NCBI RefSeq assembly: GCF_000182565.1
Contig: NW_015971543.1
Location: 62,001-126,000, forward strand
Length of the DNA: 64,000 nucleotides
Direction: 5' to 3'
From: Spizellomyces punctatus DAOM BR117
Taxonomy: Eukaryota > Chytridiomycota > Chytridiomycetes > Spizellomycetales > Spizellomycetaceae
Numbering within the stretch: the stretch's first letter is position 1; each line of letters begins with the position of its first letter. Of this stretch, positions 54,048 to 64,000 are shown piece after piece. The notes beneath the pieces were generated by a model. That model did not search any database and had not been told where the DNA came from. It was given only the letters and a program-made list of their open reading frames with translations. The translations under genes and the position numbers were made by a program.

Positions 54048-57000
54048 CTGCTGGTGATCTACAATTGACCAGCAGCATTCTGCTGTTGAGAGTCGAAGAT
54101 CACGTGATGCGCGACTAGGTCTTGGAAGAGCGTTCCATATCGTTAAAACGAACCTGCACTTTACAAACCACTTTTAAGATTCCTTTACGTCACTCAATAC
54201 TTCATCACTATGTGATGTTCCATGTGTTGGACTGTTGCAAAAGAACCCAAAGAAGCATCTTCAAGCCTAGTCAGTACAAGTTGAATGCGAAAGGAGCTGT
54301 AACTCAAACAGACTTGATAGCAAATCGAGCACGAAAGAGGCTGCAGTTTCAATCTTTCAATTCAAGGGCAGTACATAGGAAGAATGTACCTGTCATGAAG
54401 ATATCTAGGTCACCTGGTGAGGAAAGTATTTGGCGGTATAATACATACAGCGATGGATGCACTGATGACGATGAGGTTATCCAACGAACGAACGCTGTTG
54501 ACGACACCGCTAAGAAACGAACTACCAATTTCTAGCAAGACAATCCAGGAGATTAGTATCGGTGTTTCAACTAGAACAACTAGAACCCTTCGATTGATGC
54601 ACATGGCGACTATGTGACTTTATAATCGCTCCATGTTGCTCCCGAGCTGGTTTACCATGGCGATGCCTTTGGTAAATCCATGACCTTAGATTGAGATGAG
54701 CAAAGTAATTACCCCAAACATTATCTTGAACTCAATGTGATCGTCGCAAGAAAAATATTACAAGCAATTCACTTGGAAGATGATGCATGGGCAAAATAAG
54801 GAAGAAAAAAATGCAGTTGATGCGAGCTATGCAATTGAAGTTGATTACCAACATCAACAGCCTATGAGACACTTTGCATTCACATTCAAAAAGCAATCTG
54901 AAAGGTGGATTTCTAACTGTGGATTTCCGCTAGGATAACCTCCTTTGCATTATGTTTTACTTGATGCTATCACTCTCGCTACAAAAGTAATTTAGGGGAA
55001 GGAGAGCCATGTGGATTAAAATTAACTCTACCATGGGAGACACTAACCAGCTGACATAACGTGTTCTAACCTTCCATATGGCGTTTTGCGCAGCAATCCA
55101 CGTCTATAAAAACAGTCCTTTTCCCCGCATGCCCCGCTCCCATTCATTCGCATCAACAACGCCTCCACACATAAATCATCACTTTGTCGTACCGACACGA
55201 GAAGCTTCGGTCGGCCTTTTGTGGGCATGACCTTCTGCGCAGCGCATGCGCATGTCCACAGCGATGGGAGGACAAGGACGATAGACGTGCAGAGCGAGAG
55301 ACAAATTTGCACGTCGTCACGTACGTAGCCAGAACCCTATTCGGTTTTTGCCATGTAGGCACGGTGTCGTTGTTCACTACAAAAGCCCTACAAAGCGCAG
55401 AGTAGCCTTTCTGGAGCAAAGTCTATGTAATTCAAGTCATTCGCATACACTCTCATGAGATTTGCAGTGCGGATACGAGAGGACACGACAGGGCTCGACA
55501 TGCCCTGGACGCTATTGGCCAGGGGAAGAGGTCTCGCAAAACTGAGAACGTCCAAAGAAGTCATCAGCAAGACAAAAGAACCCCGCTAGCGTCGACAAAA
55601 GCTCGTGTCGTGCGCCGGCAAACCGTGGGACCGAAATTCAGATCACAAGCATCTCCAATACGGAATATTTAAAAGCGACAGCAAGATGAACCTACGGCAT
55701 ATACAAGCGGACAGAGAAAAGCACCGCCGCCGTGAATCATTATTGACTAGATTTAGTCCTTATCACACGAACCAAGTCTTGAAACGTCTGACGGGAAGAC
55801 CAAGGTACGTGTGCGGCTTCACCCTTCAATCCCGACTTTGGTTCACAACCCAAACGGTCAATGAGTGGTACCGCAAACCTTCACGGAAGACACTTTTGCT
55901 GGGTCGAACGAAGCTAACACGTCTTGGTCCTTGCGTGCCATCTCAACGCAATCTAAGATCTGGGCGGGTCTTTCTAGTTTGCCTGCAGAATTTTCTCCTG
56001 TCAGAGGTATGGTCAGCCAACGAAATACCCTTCTTCAGCACATGCGTCTTGACCAAAGACGAATGCGCGGTATGTACACCTGTCGCGCGCGAGTAAATTT
56101 ACACAATCAACAGCTTCCATCAACATCACCACGCAGATTCTAGAGCACAAGTAAGTCAATCACATGAGTATCAGCACTGCACTAACTCCACGATCCTGAT
56201 GGGGCGCCTGCAACATACGTTAGCCAATACCACAGGATGGCTCTTCGCTCTCGAATACCAGTTCAAAAGGCTGCCTTTCCATACGGTTATCAAAGTGGGT
56301 AGGCATGTATTTCCGGCACAGGTACGTCCAATAGACAGTCGCGAAAGTGCCAGACTGATTGCAATACACCCCAGGAATGCACTATTGAACAGGTTTTCAA
56401 AATGGTACTGTGAGGGTGCATTGCAGACTTCTGCCGCGATACTAGGATCGCTGGTGTACTTGTCCATTCGGACCAGGCGCCCCGTAAATATTTTCAAATT
56501 GCGTCGATATATGACACCCAATCACTTTGCCCATCAAAGGATCTTGGAGATTCACAACGAATGTTACATCTTGGGCTCAAGTTCAATCTAGGACGGACCT
56601 TAAACCAGTTGCAAGCTGGAAACGATATGAATTCCGAGATGTCCACGAGTTCAAGATACACAGGAAGCAAAGAAACGGCAACAAGATGTTCTGGTACTGC
56701 ACGTTGCGCGCTCTCTCTGCATCGTATGCTTGGACCTTTACTACCTCTTTGAAATCACATTGTTGTCAAAACGCACTCACAGGCGTTCCACGGTATGTAA
56801 ACCATATATCTTGATCGCCGCTCAACATGCCCCAAGTCAGAATGGCTTGAAGCACCGTACGTATAAAGATAAGACCATCTGAACCGGTAGTCGCAGTCGA
56901 ATGGCAGAGTGCTTACATTTGAACTCGCAACATCACTGTGCCACTAGTCCGGACATGTCCGACAGCTAAAGACACCAAGTTTTCAACGTGTACTGCTCCA

Positions 57001-57691
57001 AGAGCCTCGCACCACCAGAGTATCAGAATATGAAACCAAACAACGGGTTGTCCCTGGGATTGCCATTCCCAAACGCCAATAACGAACAGATGGGATCGGA
57101 ATCTGGTAGGCTTACTCATTATATTAATGGGCCTTTATACCAAGGGTTTGTTTGGTACTTTGCTTTGCCAAAGCCGGTGACAGAGCAGATGCGTATGCCA
57201 GTAACCAGCGTACACACTGGAGAGCTTGTTATACATGCGAGTTGACGCGCGCCCGCTCAATGACTTGCGATGCATGCCATGCGCAGTATTACCCATACAT
57301 CTAACGCGGGTAGGATAGGTATGCGAAGCATGCCAAAATGTGTCCCCTTTCGCGCTTGATAGTACGTGGTCCATGCAGATGACAAGGAACATGCGCAGGT
57401 GCATCAGACAAGCGCGCGCCAACTCGCACGTGCGCCCATGCATTGCAACAGGTGATACGGTGATGCGCTGACCTTAAAATAACCTGCGCAGCATCACCGA
57501 GCGGTCACCTGCACATGGGATGCGCAGCACACCTGACTATGTTGACGCGTATCTACTCGTACTCAACGGCACGCACGCGGCAAGGTGTAGGCCGCACGAG
57601 ATGAGGATCACGTAGCTCATGCACATGGTGATGTGTCGGGGTGTGCCCCAAATGTGCATAACCAGATGCCAGAGATGAGAGGGGCGAATCG
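54048..57691. other. 3.6-kb region without recognisable genes
   Basis: Several frames of 80-160 codons occur (for example 55605-56096, 56199-56591) but overlap others on the opposite strand and resemble no family. The stretch 57260-57560 is rich in TGCGCA and GCATGC palindromes. Fragments with splice-like ends (GTATGT at 56070, GTAAGT at 56153) suggest decayed or lineage-specific genes. Confidence 0.4.
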
Positions 57692-58549
57692 ACTTACCAA
57701 CTTGCTTCAGCGATTCCCCAAGCGCTCCCGTTTGATGATGCGGCACGTCTGAGTCTCCATGTTTACATTTCCAAAATCCCCGCTTCAGAGTTACTAGTTG
57801 TCCCGAGCGATTCTGCGCTTTTATATTACAAGTCATCCAGTGCCGATCGCTGACTTACCTAGTCCATAGCGCGACTTTGACGATACTCCATGCCCACTTT
57901 CCACTCGCAGGGCAAAGAGTTACATCTGACTTACCGTACTGATCGGGCGAAGGTCCACACTACTCCAGTTTGCCTTCCAACTCACACAATCAATTGGTGA
58001 CTTACTGATTCATGCAATCTCTCGTGATACACCACATTTACATTCCCACGCGCATAGCAACGGTTTCGGTGTTCCTCATGAATATTCCTCCGTGTTACTT
58101 GCGCAATCTTCCACGTCCATCTTCCAACCCTAAGAGACTTACCGATGTCTTTGCGCGATCTCTACGTCAGCTTTCCACCACGCGAGACGGTTGAACACTT
58201 ACCGATTTCCTTACGCGATCTCCACGTCGACCTGGAAATTTCAACCCACGCGGTGACGATTGGTGACTTACCAATTTCCTTGTGTGAACTTCCACATGAA
58301 CCTGTAAAGTCCAACCCACGCGACAACGATTGGAGACTTACCGATTTTCTTGCTCGATCCTCCAAGTCCATCTTCCAACCTACGCGACCACGATTGGTGA
58401 CTTACCGATTTCCTTGCACGATCCTCCACGTCGACCTGGAAATACCAACCTACGCGACGACGATAGGTTACTTACCTATTACCTATCTCCTTGAACGATC
58501 CTCCACGTCGACCTGGACATACTAACCTACACGACGACGATAGGTTACT
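57692..58549 (-). repeat. Tandem array of exon-intron-like units (about 60-76 bp each, minus strand)
   Basis: Read on the minus strand, GTAAGT donors recur at plus positions 57692-57697, 57853-57858, 57929-57934, 58000-58005, 58137-58142, 58197-58202, 58266-58271, 58336-58341, 58400-58405 and 58470-58475. Each is preceded by a short conserved block starting after CAG or AAG, giving exon-like pieces at 58483-58512, 58406-58435, 58342-58371 and 58272-58301 (30 nt each), 58203-58231 (29), 58143-58170 (28), 57935-57973 (39), 57859-57896 (38) and 57698-57817 (120). The intron-like spacers are 32-41 nt. The consensus exon begins GTCGACGTGGAGGATCG. Two reading frames stay open across the 30-nt units, one giving about (R)STWRIVQGN repeats. 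Whether the units are spliced is unknown. Confidence 0.75.
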
Positions 58550-58560
58550 CTCAATAGTCC

Positions 58561-58845
58561 TCAAAAGTTTCTTGCCGATCTTGCCGTTGGCCCGCAGACT
58601 CTTGTCACTTGTTGTCGACAGCGGCACTTTGATTGTTGTCGGACATAGTTATCTTGTTTTCTGTCGCCGACGCTGAAGTACCTGTTGACCTTGACCTTGA
58701 CGTCGCCCCTTGTGTGGTCCTCACGTACAGAGAAGGGAGAAGGACGCTTCCCTATCTTGGATCGGTATTCTTTGGCTCTCGACAAAGGACGAGCCAGAAG
58801 AATCGCGGTGTCACCTTGTGGACTGCGTAGTTCACTTGAAACCAT
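58561..58845 (-). CDS. Possible first exon/ORF upstream of the micro-exon array, 94 aa
   Basis: An ATG-started minus-strand frame ends 12 bp before the first array unit. The product is basic (MVSSELRSPQGDTAILLARP..., many Arg/Lys) without a recognised domain. It could be the leader exon of a gene made of the array units, with splicing before its stop, or chance. Weak evidence. Confidence 0.25.
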   Translation of the reverse strand: MVSSELRSPQGDTAILLARPLSRAKEYRSKIGKRPSPFSVREDHTRGDVKVKVNRYFSVGDRKQDNYVRQQSKCRCRQQVTRVCGPTARSARNF

Positions 58846-60377
58846 GTGTCGTCTCTACACAAGGCAAGAAACAAGATGGTTTAGAAACAGTTCGGAAGCG
58901 CAGCAAGCAGGGAAGTCACAGGAATGGTTGCAAGCAGTCCGAAGGGTACGCTAGTTTGCAGGGAGAGGGCAGATGTAAACTTGTGAACGAAACGTTTCCC
59001 AGTGGCGGTCTTGAGAGGTCCGAAGGAAGATCCTAGTGTGCAAGAAAACAGAGGAATTAAGAACCAGTGACAAATCGGAAGATCGTTCAGCGATGGCCGA
59101 GTAGCCCGGCGAGAATGCTGCGCCTGTCCAACTCACAATTCGAAATGCACCTGACCCATCTTGAACGTCCAGGCGCTCATGAGCACAGTGTAGATGCTTT
59201 GCATGGAAGGTAAGAGAGCGGAATGCAGAAAAGCAGGATGGAAATGTCGGGGGGGACGTGGTGGGGGGGGGCCTTTTTATCTTTGAACGGGGGGAATGAC
59301 ACCGCGTTATTTACTGCGCAAACCAGAACGCGACTGATAACGTAATTAATGCACGTGGTTGTACGCATAGAAGCATTTACAGTTACAACTACCGTGGTGA
59401 TGACACATCCTTGTGCTCTCAGCGTGGAATACCAGTAACCAATCAGATATTAACCATGGAAAACCGAAGTGATCATGTCAGCATCCGCAAAGCATTTCGA
59501 CAGCTAGCAGAACGACATGACATTGCACACGAACTGACAAGTACTTGCCGTATGCAATGGACAGTTTATATGCCAATCGCAAGGCATATAGATGATGCCT
59601 GTAGCGACAGTTTTGTCGCTAGTTAAGGTCATGTCCACAATGGAAAAGTGAATGCGTATGCTAAATCTCCATGCACATGTGTCAATCGTACATTGGTTGG
59701 AAGGGTGTGCTCCAAGTGCACTTGTATGGAAACTTGCAATCCATGTGTTGACCACCTTAGAGGGGGTGCTGTCCTACAGTTTGTGACCTTCTCCACGCGC
59801 AGCACCCATCCAAATGAAGGGAGAAAAGCGCAGTGTCTCCTGCCAGTTGTTCTTGTAAGCAACAAAATCCATGTCCCATGGGCCTCAATGCGCACACTGG
59901 GGCATACCATGGTAAATAGCAATATGCCCCACGGGCTCAGGTGACAGAATTCAAGAACGTCGGATAATCTCACAAAAGGGAACTTTTGTAGCCCCTGTTG
60001 ACAGTAGCCAAATATGATGATGTTGTAGCCTCGGCTGGCTGATTGGGAAAATGAGGGGATGGGAGGAATTATGGGTGCGGGATTGGTGACGGGGGGAAAT
60101 TACTGCCACTGCATGTGCGGGAAGTTCGTTAAGCCCACCTGCTCTATTGGGGCCAGGGTTCTACTGTGACAACGCTTGCATACCGTGCACCTATAAGTAA
60201 TGATCTCACCTCTACCTCTATACCACTATGTTCTCATTTACGGTATCTTTATTGTACAATATCTCGTCTACGTTTTGCTGCGGCTTTAGATCGAGAGAGT
60301 TGCAGAAGGACAGGAAGCAAACGGACAGTTGTCTGGGAAAGAGTAATAGTATTGTAGATCGTGCTTCACGTTAAAAA
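58846..60377. other. Region without recognisable genes
   Basis: Short overlapping frames only. A G-rich run lies near 59245-59275. A stretch near 59093 recalls the D-arm of a serine tRNA but no cloverleaf can be folded. Confidence 0.4.
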
Positions 60378-60698
60378 GTGTCTGGAAGCGCGGACAGTCT
60401 GAGTCTGGAGTCGATCGAAGCAGGAAAGAAGCAATTGTCCGAGTTCAGTCCAATCCAAATCCAACAGAGCATGTCGTGGACTGTCCAGCAAGCGGCAGTT
60501 TCTCCATCAGCAAACTCTGATATCTATGACCGTGCCTCTCAAGAACTCATTCGAGAGGCAACCTATGGTATAACCTTTACTGTAGAATTCATCATCTTCC
60601 TTTCCGTCTTGGGCCAATTCTGCAATTACATTATTCAACTGATTTCACACCGCAATGTAACACCTTTGACGTTGCACATCACACAAGGGCACTTCTAA
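60378..60698 (+). CDS. Possible exon encoding a membrane helix
   Basis: An open frame without an early ATG, possibly an internal or decayed exon. A Ser/Gln-rich start is followed by TYGITFTVEFIIFLSVLGQF, a likely membrane helix. A frame change near 60685 would extend it with LLNAVYAICSTYNTYAI. No complete gene can be built; it may be a pseudogene fragment. Confidence 0.25.
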   Translation: MSGSADSLSLESIEAGKKQLSEFSPIQIQQSMSWTVQQAAVSPSANSDIYDRASQELIREATYGITFTVEFIIFLSVLGQFCNYIIQLISHRNVTPLTLHITQGHF

Positions 60699-61259
60699 AC
60701 GCTGTCTATGCGATCTGCTCTACTTATAACACGTACGCAATTACCAGTAGCGTCATGTTTCCGAGTGAACGTTGATTTGTCCTTGGCAGTGCATTATGGT
60801 GCAAAGGTGTGACCACAGTACAGTGTATTGTCAAGACGAGCGGCGAGAGCGTCGACATGCGTCTATTCCGTAGCCACTGTGGTCCTCCTCAGCGTAATCG
60901 TTTTTGACGCTCCATCGGTCGAGATTGGATAAGGGATTTGTAGCAGCAGTTACCGCTGGGACGGTAAGTTTTTTGGGCGAGCAGGTGCTTGAAATGAACG
61001 ATTCGTACCTATTTGGTAAAGAATGGACATTTGAACACATATTAGCAAAGAAGGCGACAGATTGGAGTAGAAATTCCACAAGAAGTGGAAAAGAATGACC
61101 TGGACAGGTTTATGGTAGCGAGATATATATTTTTGTATATGTACAGGATAAAATATTGCATCGTGCTCCTCTTTTTTACACATTTGCTTTTGACTCTCAT
61201 GCTTTGTACAGACCGACCTTTTGCTTTACATATTTACGCCAGACCCACATCCCACGGCT

Positions 61260-62202
61260 TTAAACTTTAAGCTCGTCGTGCTCCACCTCAGACATTCCAA
61301 TGCCTGAATCACGGTCAATTCGAACGCTCCTGAAGCCCCATGTTTGTCGCTTGTTCTTCCCATACCGTCGCCCACACTTTTCAACGCAGGACAAGATTAA
61401 TGTGCCAAAGAACACAAAACCTATGAGTCCGACAGACGCCATCATGACGCGGTAAGGATACAAGTAGACGGAGGGTCCTGTGTCCGAGTACAGGTATCGT
61501 GCAGCGTTGCCTGCGAGAGATTTCACAAGGTCGGGAACGCGTGGACGCAGTTGAGAGGGTAAGATGCGGAAGAACACAAGGACGGCCACTTGGAGGAGAA
61601 CTGTTGAAGAGCAGAGAACGTGAGTTTACTGGTAACATGGTCCAGATCAACGCTTGAATGAGAAACTTACGAGCAATGAGACTCAAGATGAGTGTCACAA
61701 TGTACACCGTCATGCCACGATATCTTCTCAATAATATACATGCAACTAATCACAAAAGTGAGAATGTTAGCAAAAGGAAACAAAATACAAGGCGCCATGT
61801 CATAGATCTAAAACGAAACAACTTACCAAAGGCTAATCCAACCACGACATCACTCGCAATCATAAAAGCCCGCACAGCATCCACAATTTTGCAAACTTCA
61901 CCGACAACCCCGCAAACGTCCACCGGCCTACACTCGTCCGCCCCGCCACCTTGAACCTGCGGCACATCCACAGTTGAAGGCAGTCCTTTCACACACCACC
62001 CAAACAATCCGATCCGGAGAGAAAGTGATTGCACGACACCCATTCCCTGCACACCAACGTCGGCGTATTGCTCGAACCATTTTTGTTTGGTGAAGGTTAT
62101 GGTCAAGCTCAAGGCAAAAGCTCCAAGTGCGACGAGAGCAAACAGGAGGGGAACGGAGCGTAAAAAGGTCGGTGGTCTCGATTGTTTTTCGAGCAGTGGC
62201 AT
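61260..62202 (-). CDS. Four-helix membrane protein, SUR7/claudin-like, 263 aa
   Basis: Three exons on the minus strand: 62202-61827, 61745-61671 and 61600-61260, phases 1 and 1. Four hydrophobic helices are visible: residues about 14-37 (FLRSVPLLFALVALGAFALS), about 108-130, about 137-165 (MTVYIVTLILSLIA) and about 208-230 (VMMASVGLIGFVFFGTLILS). The first extracellular loop has SLRIGLFGWCVKG and further cysteines, like the W/G-L-x-x-C motif of SUR7/PalI and claudin-type proteins. The C-terminal tail is cytosolic and basic. Fungal members mark plasma-membrane domains or act in pH sensing; assignment beyond the superfamily is not possible. The start is the first in-frame ATG. Confidence 0.75.
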
Positions 62203-63506
62203 GACTGGTTTTTCCAAATAAGTTCAACTCAATCTCAACGCTGAGGGTAGACGGGATATTCCCCTTATTTTAAGCTAGATCCGTAAACTCAGCGAAACAA
62301 GAGACGGAATAAAAATAATAAATCTAAGGCGAGAATCTAACAAGAAAGCTCAGGAGCAAGAAAATGACAAGAGGATGCTTGCTTATGAGCTCAGCTGTTG
62401 ACGCGCATCCACCTCCACCAATAAAGAAAAAAAAGAGTCTATGAACGGAACCCTCGCCCCAATGACACCCAAACCCCCCCAGTTCCCAAGTGTCCTTTTG
62501 AACACTTCTTTCAATCGATGAGCAACCATTTCAAAACAAAATAAAACGCGCTGTTTGGAGTCATTACGTGATGCTGGTTGATTCGGTTTGTTACTGATTG
62601 GAATGTGAGATCATTCTGATTTCACTCTTTTAACACCTTTTTTTTTTACAGACACTAACTGTTCTCCACCATACAAACGTACGATGATGAGGAAAACGAC
62701 CCACGGGTGCCTCAAGTGACGTTAGAAGGTCGTGTGAGTTGCAAGGATTTGGGCTGTGCTAGAATTATTTCCGATGGGTGGGATGAACGACATTAAAGTG
62801 GAGGTGTTCATCATCAAGACGCACTTGCATCGTATTAGTATTTTTCCTACTATGTGCAGCGCCACAATATCATTTTACCACAGCAACTACAACGCTGTGA
62901 GGCAATGTGCATTCCGTGATGGAAGAACCTACACAAACCACATTCCAAGATAAGTTCCAAACTTGACCATATCCTGTGCGTGAAACAAGCTCTGCGCGCC
63001 GCCAAGCCCATTGCGTGGTTTCATGGCCACAATCACACCTCTTGCTATGCTGAGATAATGCAAATGCAAAGTAGATTAGAACGTGGTCTCACCGTTGGCA
63101 GAAACGGTTGCAGATCATTCCCTTTTTGCTGAAATCGGTTTTGGGCTTGGCTTCGACAACTTGAATGTGCACGAAGGTGGTGGGATCTATATGGAAAGAT
63201 ATTTAGCGATCCAAGAGATCTTTTTTTCGTTTTTTGACGTGGGGCCCTCCAAGATCTCTATGTGTGCTCGTAGGGCCTTTTTTTTGTACCTGAAATGCCA
63301 CTGGTCTTTCCTTGACCCTTGGCGAGTCCCTTTCAACTGCAAATGAACTGCAGGATGGACTGTCACCTGACTGATTACATAAAGATTACTCTATCTTTAC
63401 CATTCGAATGCATTCTTGTCTCACTCGTTGATTCTCACTTTGCACTGCCTCGCCGTTTCGCTTTCTTTGCTGCCAATGCCATTCCACTGCTGAAAGCGGC
63501 CAAACA
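62203..63506. other. Intergenic region
   Basis: Divergent promoter space. Poly-T tract near 62640. No supported gene; frames at 62756-62953 and 63083-63346 are short and unlike any family. Confidence 0.4.
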
Positions 63507-63989
63507 ATGTGCCCACCGCATTTGCTGCGGCTAGCTTTAGCTCAAGACCCTGCTCTTCGAACATCCCGCTATCTCCTCAGACTCGCCACATATGTCTCGA
63601 CGTCCACAGAAGCAGACAAGCAACTCCGCACAAGCCACGCTCGGTTTCTTCCCCACTTTTTCAAATGGTCACCTTTAGCCCTTACCCAAAGCTTTCCCCT
63701 ACGTGCATCAACACATTTACGTCAGAGTTCTGTAGCCTATCACTGCATTCACGCTAGAGAGCGACATGGATTTGCTTCAACAATACACCTACCAAAATGT
63801 GAATGGAGCCCAAAGCTACATATTGCACAGAAACGTTTTGTTGGAACGTCAAAGAGGCGCTTTCATGCCACACCGATAGCTTCCAAGACTCTGTTGACGG
63901 GGGCGATTGTAACGGGGTTCTTTAAACTTGCGAGGACTGTTGTGACCGCCTTGCCAATTCTCTGGAGATGGCAATGGTTCAAGAGGTAG
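63507..63989 (+). CDS. N-terminal part of a mitochondrial-type membrane protein (continues beyond window)
   Basis: The frame starts at ATG 63507 and reaches a TAG at 63987-63989, but a GT donor at 63986 just before it suggests the gene continues past the window. The first 130 residues are basic, Ser/Thr/Leu-rich and poor in acids, as in a mitochondrial presequence, and end in RRFHATP, a common processing-site motif in fungi. A hydrophobic segment follows (TLLTGAIVTGFFKLARTVVTALPILW), probably one membrane helix, then basic residues WRWQWFKR. The arrangement is like inner-membrane proteins such as the OMA1 metalloprotease, but the catalytic part is not visible, so no name is given. Confidence 0.6.
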   Translation: MCPPHLLRLALAQDPALRTSRYLLRLATYVSTSTEADKQLRTSHARFLPHFFKWSPLALTQSFPLRASTHLRQSSVAYHCIHARERHGFASTIHLPKCEWSPKLHIAQKRFVGTSKRRFHATPIASKTLLTGAIVTGFFKLARTVVTALPILWRWQWFKR

Positions 63990-64000
63990 AGAATACCGAA

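Noticed and set aside
55605-56591. Two frames of 163 and 130 codons on the plus strand
   Set aside because: No family resemblance, overlapping frames of similar length on the other strand, and no consistent exon model.
57692-58549. CRISPR-like interpretation of the array near 58 kb
   Set aside because: Eukaryotic context, unit variation throughout rather than identical repeats with unique spacers, and splice signals explain the conserved parts better.
59090-59160. Stretch GCGATGGCCGAGTAG resembling the start of a serine tRNA
   Set aside because: No anticodon or T-arm can be folded downstream; no acceptor-stem pairing.

Overview
The window looks like nuclear DNA of an early-diverging, flagellated fungus, most likely a chytrid and possibly of the Spizellomyces type. 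Genes are dense and carry many short GT-AG introns (mostly 40-90 nt, a few GC-AG). There are fungal markers (an Rxt3 subunit of the Rpd3L deacetylase complex, a SUR7-like four-helix protein, an MYND protein). There are also families usually lost in Dikarya or tied to a flagellated, signalling zoospore: a cyclic-nucleotide-gated channel, a GAF plus dynein-stalk-like protein, an Integrator INTS4 and a Fanzor nuclease. The organism is inferred; no marker gene fixes it. Two assembly gaps are present (28306-28405 and 47330-47863).

Layout. 1-10.2 kb: the 3' part of a mitochondrial-type AAA ATPase, the Rxt3 gene, an unknown single-exon gene and a zinc-finger gene on the minus strand. 10.9-13.1 kb: a complete Fanzor1 gene (RNA-guided nuclease, TnpB relative). 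A 30-bp tandem repeat lies just upstream. A strongly structured segment that could encode its guide-RNA scaffold starts directly at the stop codon. 13.4-17.8 kb: a long disordered protein and an aquaporin. 18.1-23.7 kb: two cyclic-nucleotide-binding genes, a soluble double-CNB protein and a six-helix channel, diverge from one 451-bp promoter region. 24-31 kb: a coiled-coil protein, an unknown protein, an alpha/beta hydrolase and a C2-like protein. 32.2-40.3 kb: an RNA exonuclease of the REX3/REXO1 type, an MYND protein and a secreted Reeler-domain protein. 41.1-54 kb: a large GAF/dynein-stalk-like protein, a fragment at the gap, NAA50 and INTS4. 54-60.7 kb: mostly no recognisable genes, but with an array of about 70-bp units at 57.7-58.55 kb. 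Each unit looks like a micro-exon (often exactly 30 nt) flanked by splice signals on the minus strand. 61.2-64 kb: a SUR7-like membrane protein and the start of a mitochondrial-type protein that runs off the end.

The most noteworthy items are: (1) the Fanzor locus with its candidate guide RNA; (2) the tandem micro-exon array near 58 kb; (3) a compositional polarity inside exons from about 24 to 54 kb, where exons start C-rich and G-poor and end G/T-rich and C-poor, following the coding strand; (4) the divergent cyclic-nucleotide gene pair, whose channel has a non-canonical pore filter and an obligatory 10-nt micro-exon. Exon borders were set by hand from reading frame, splice consensus and family fit; all need transcript confirmation.
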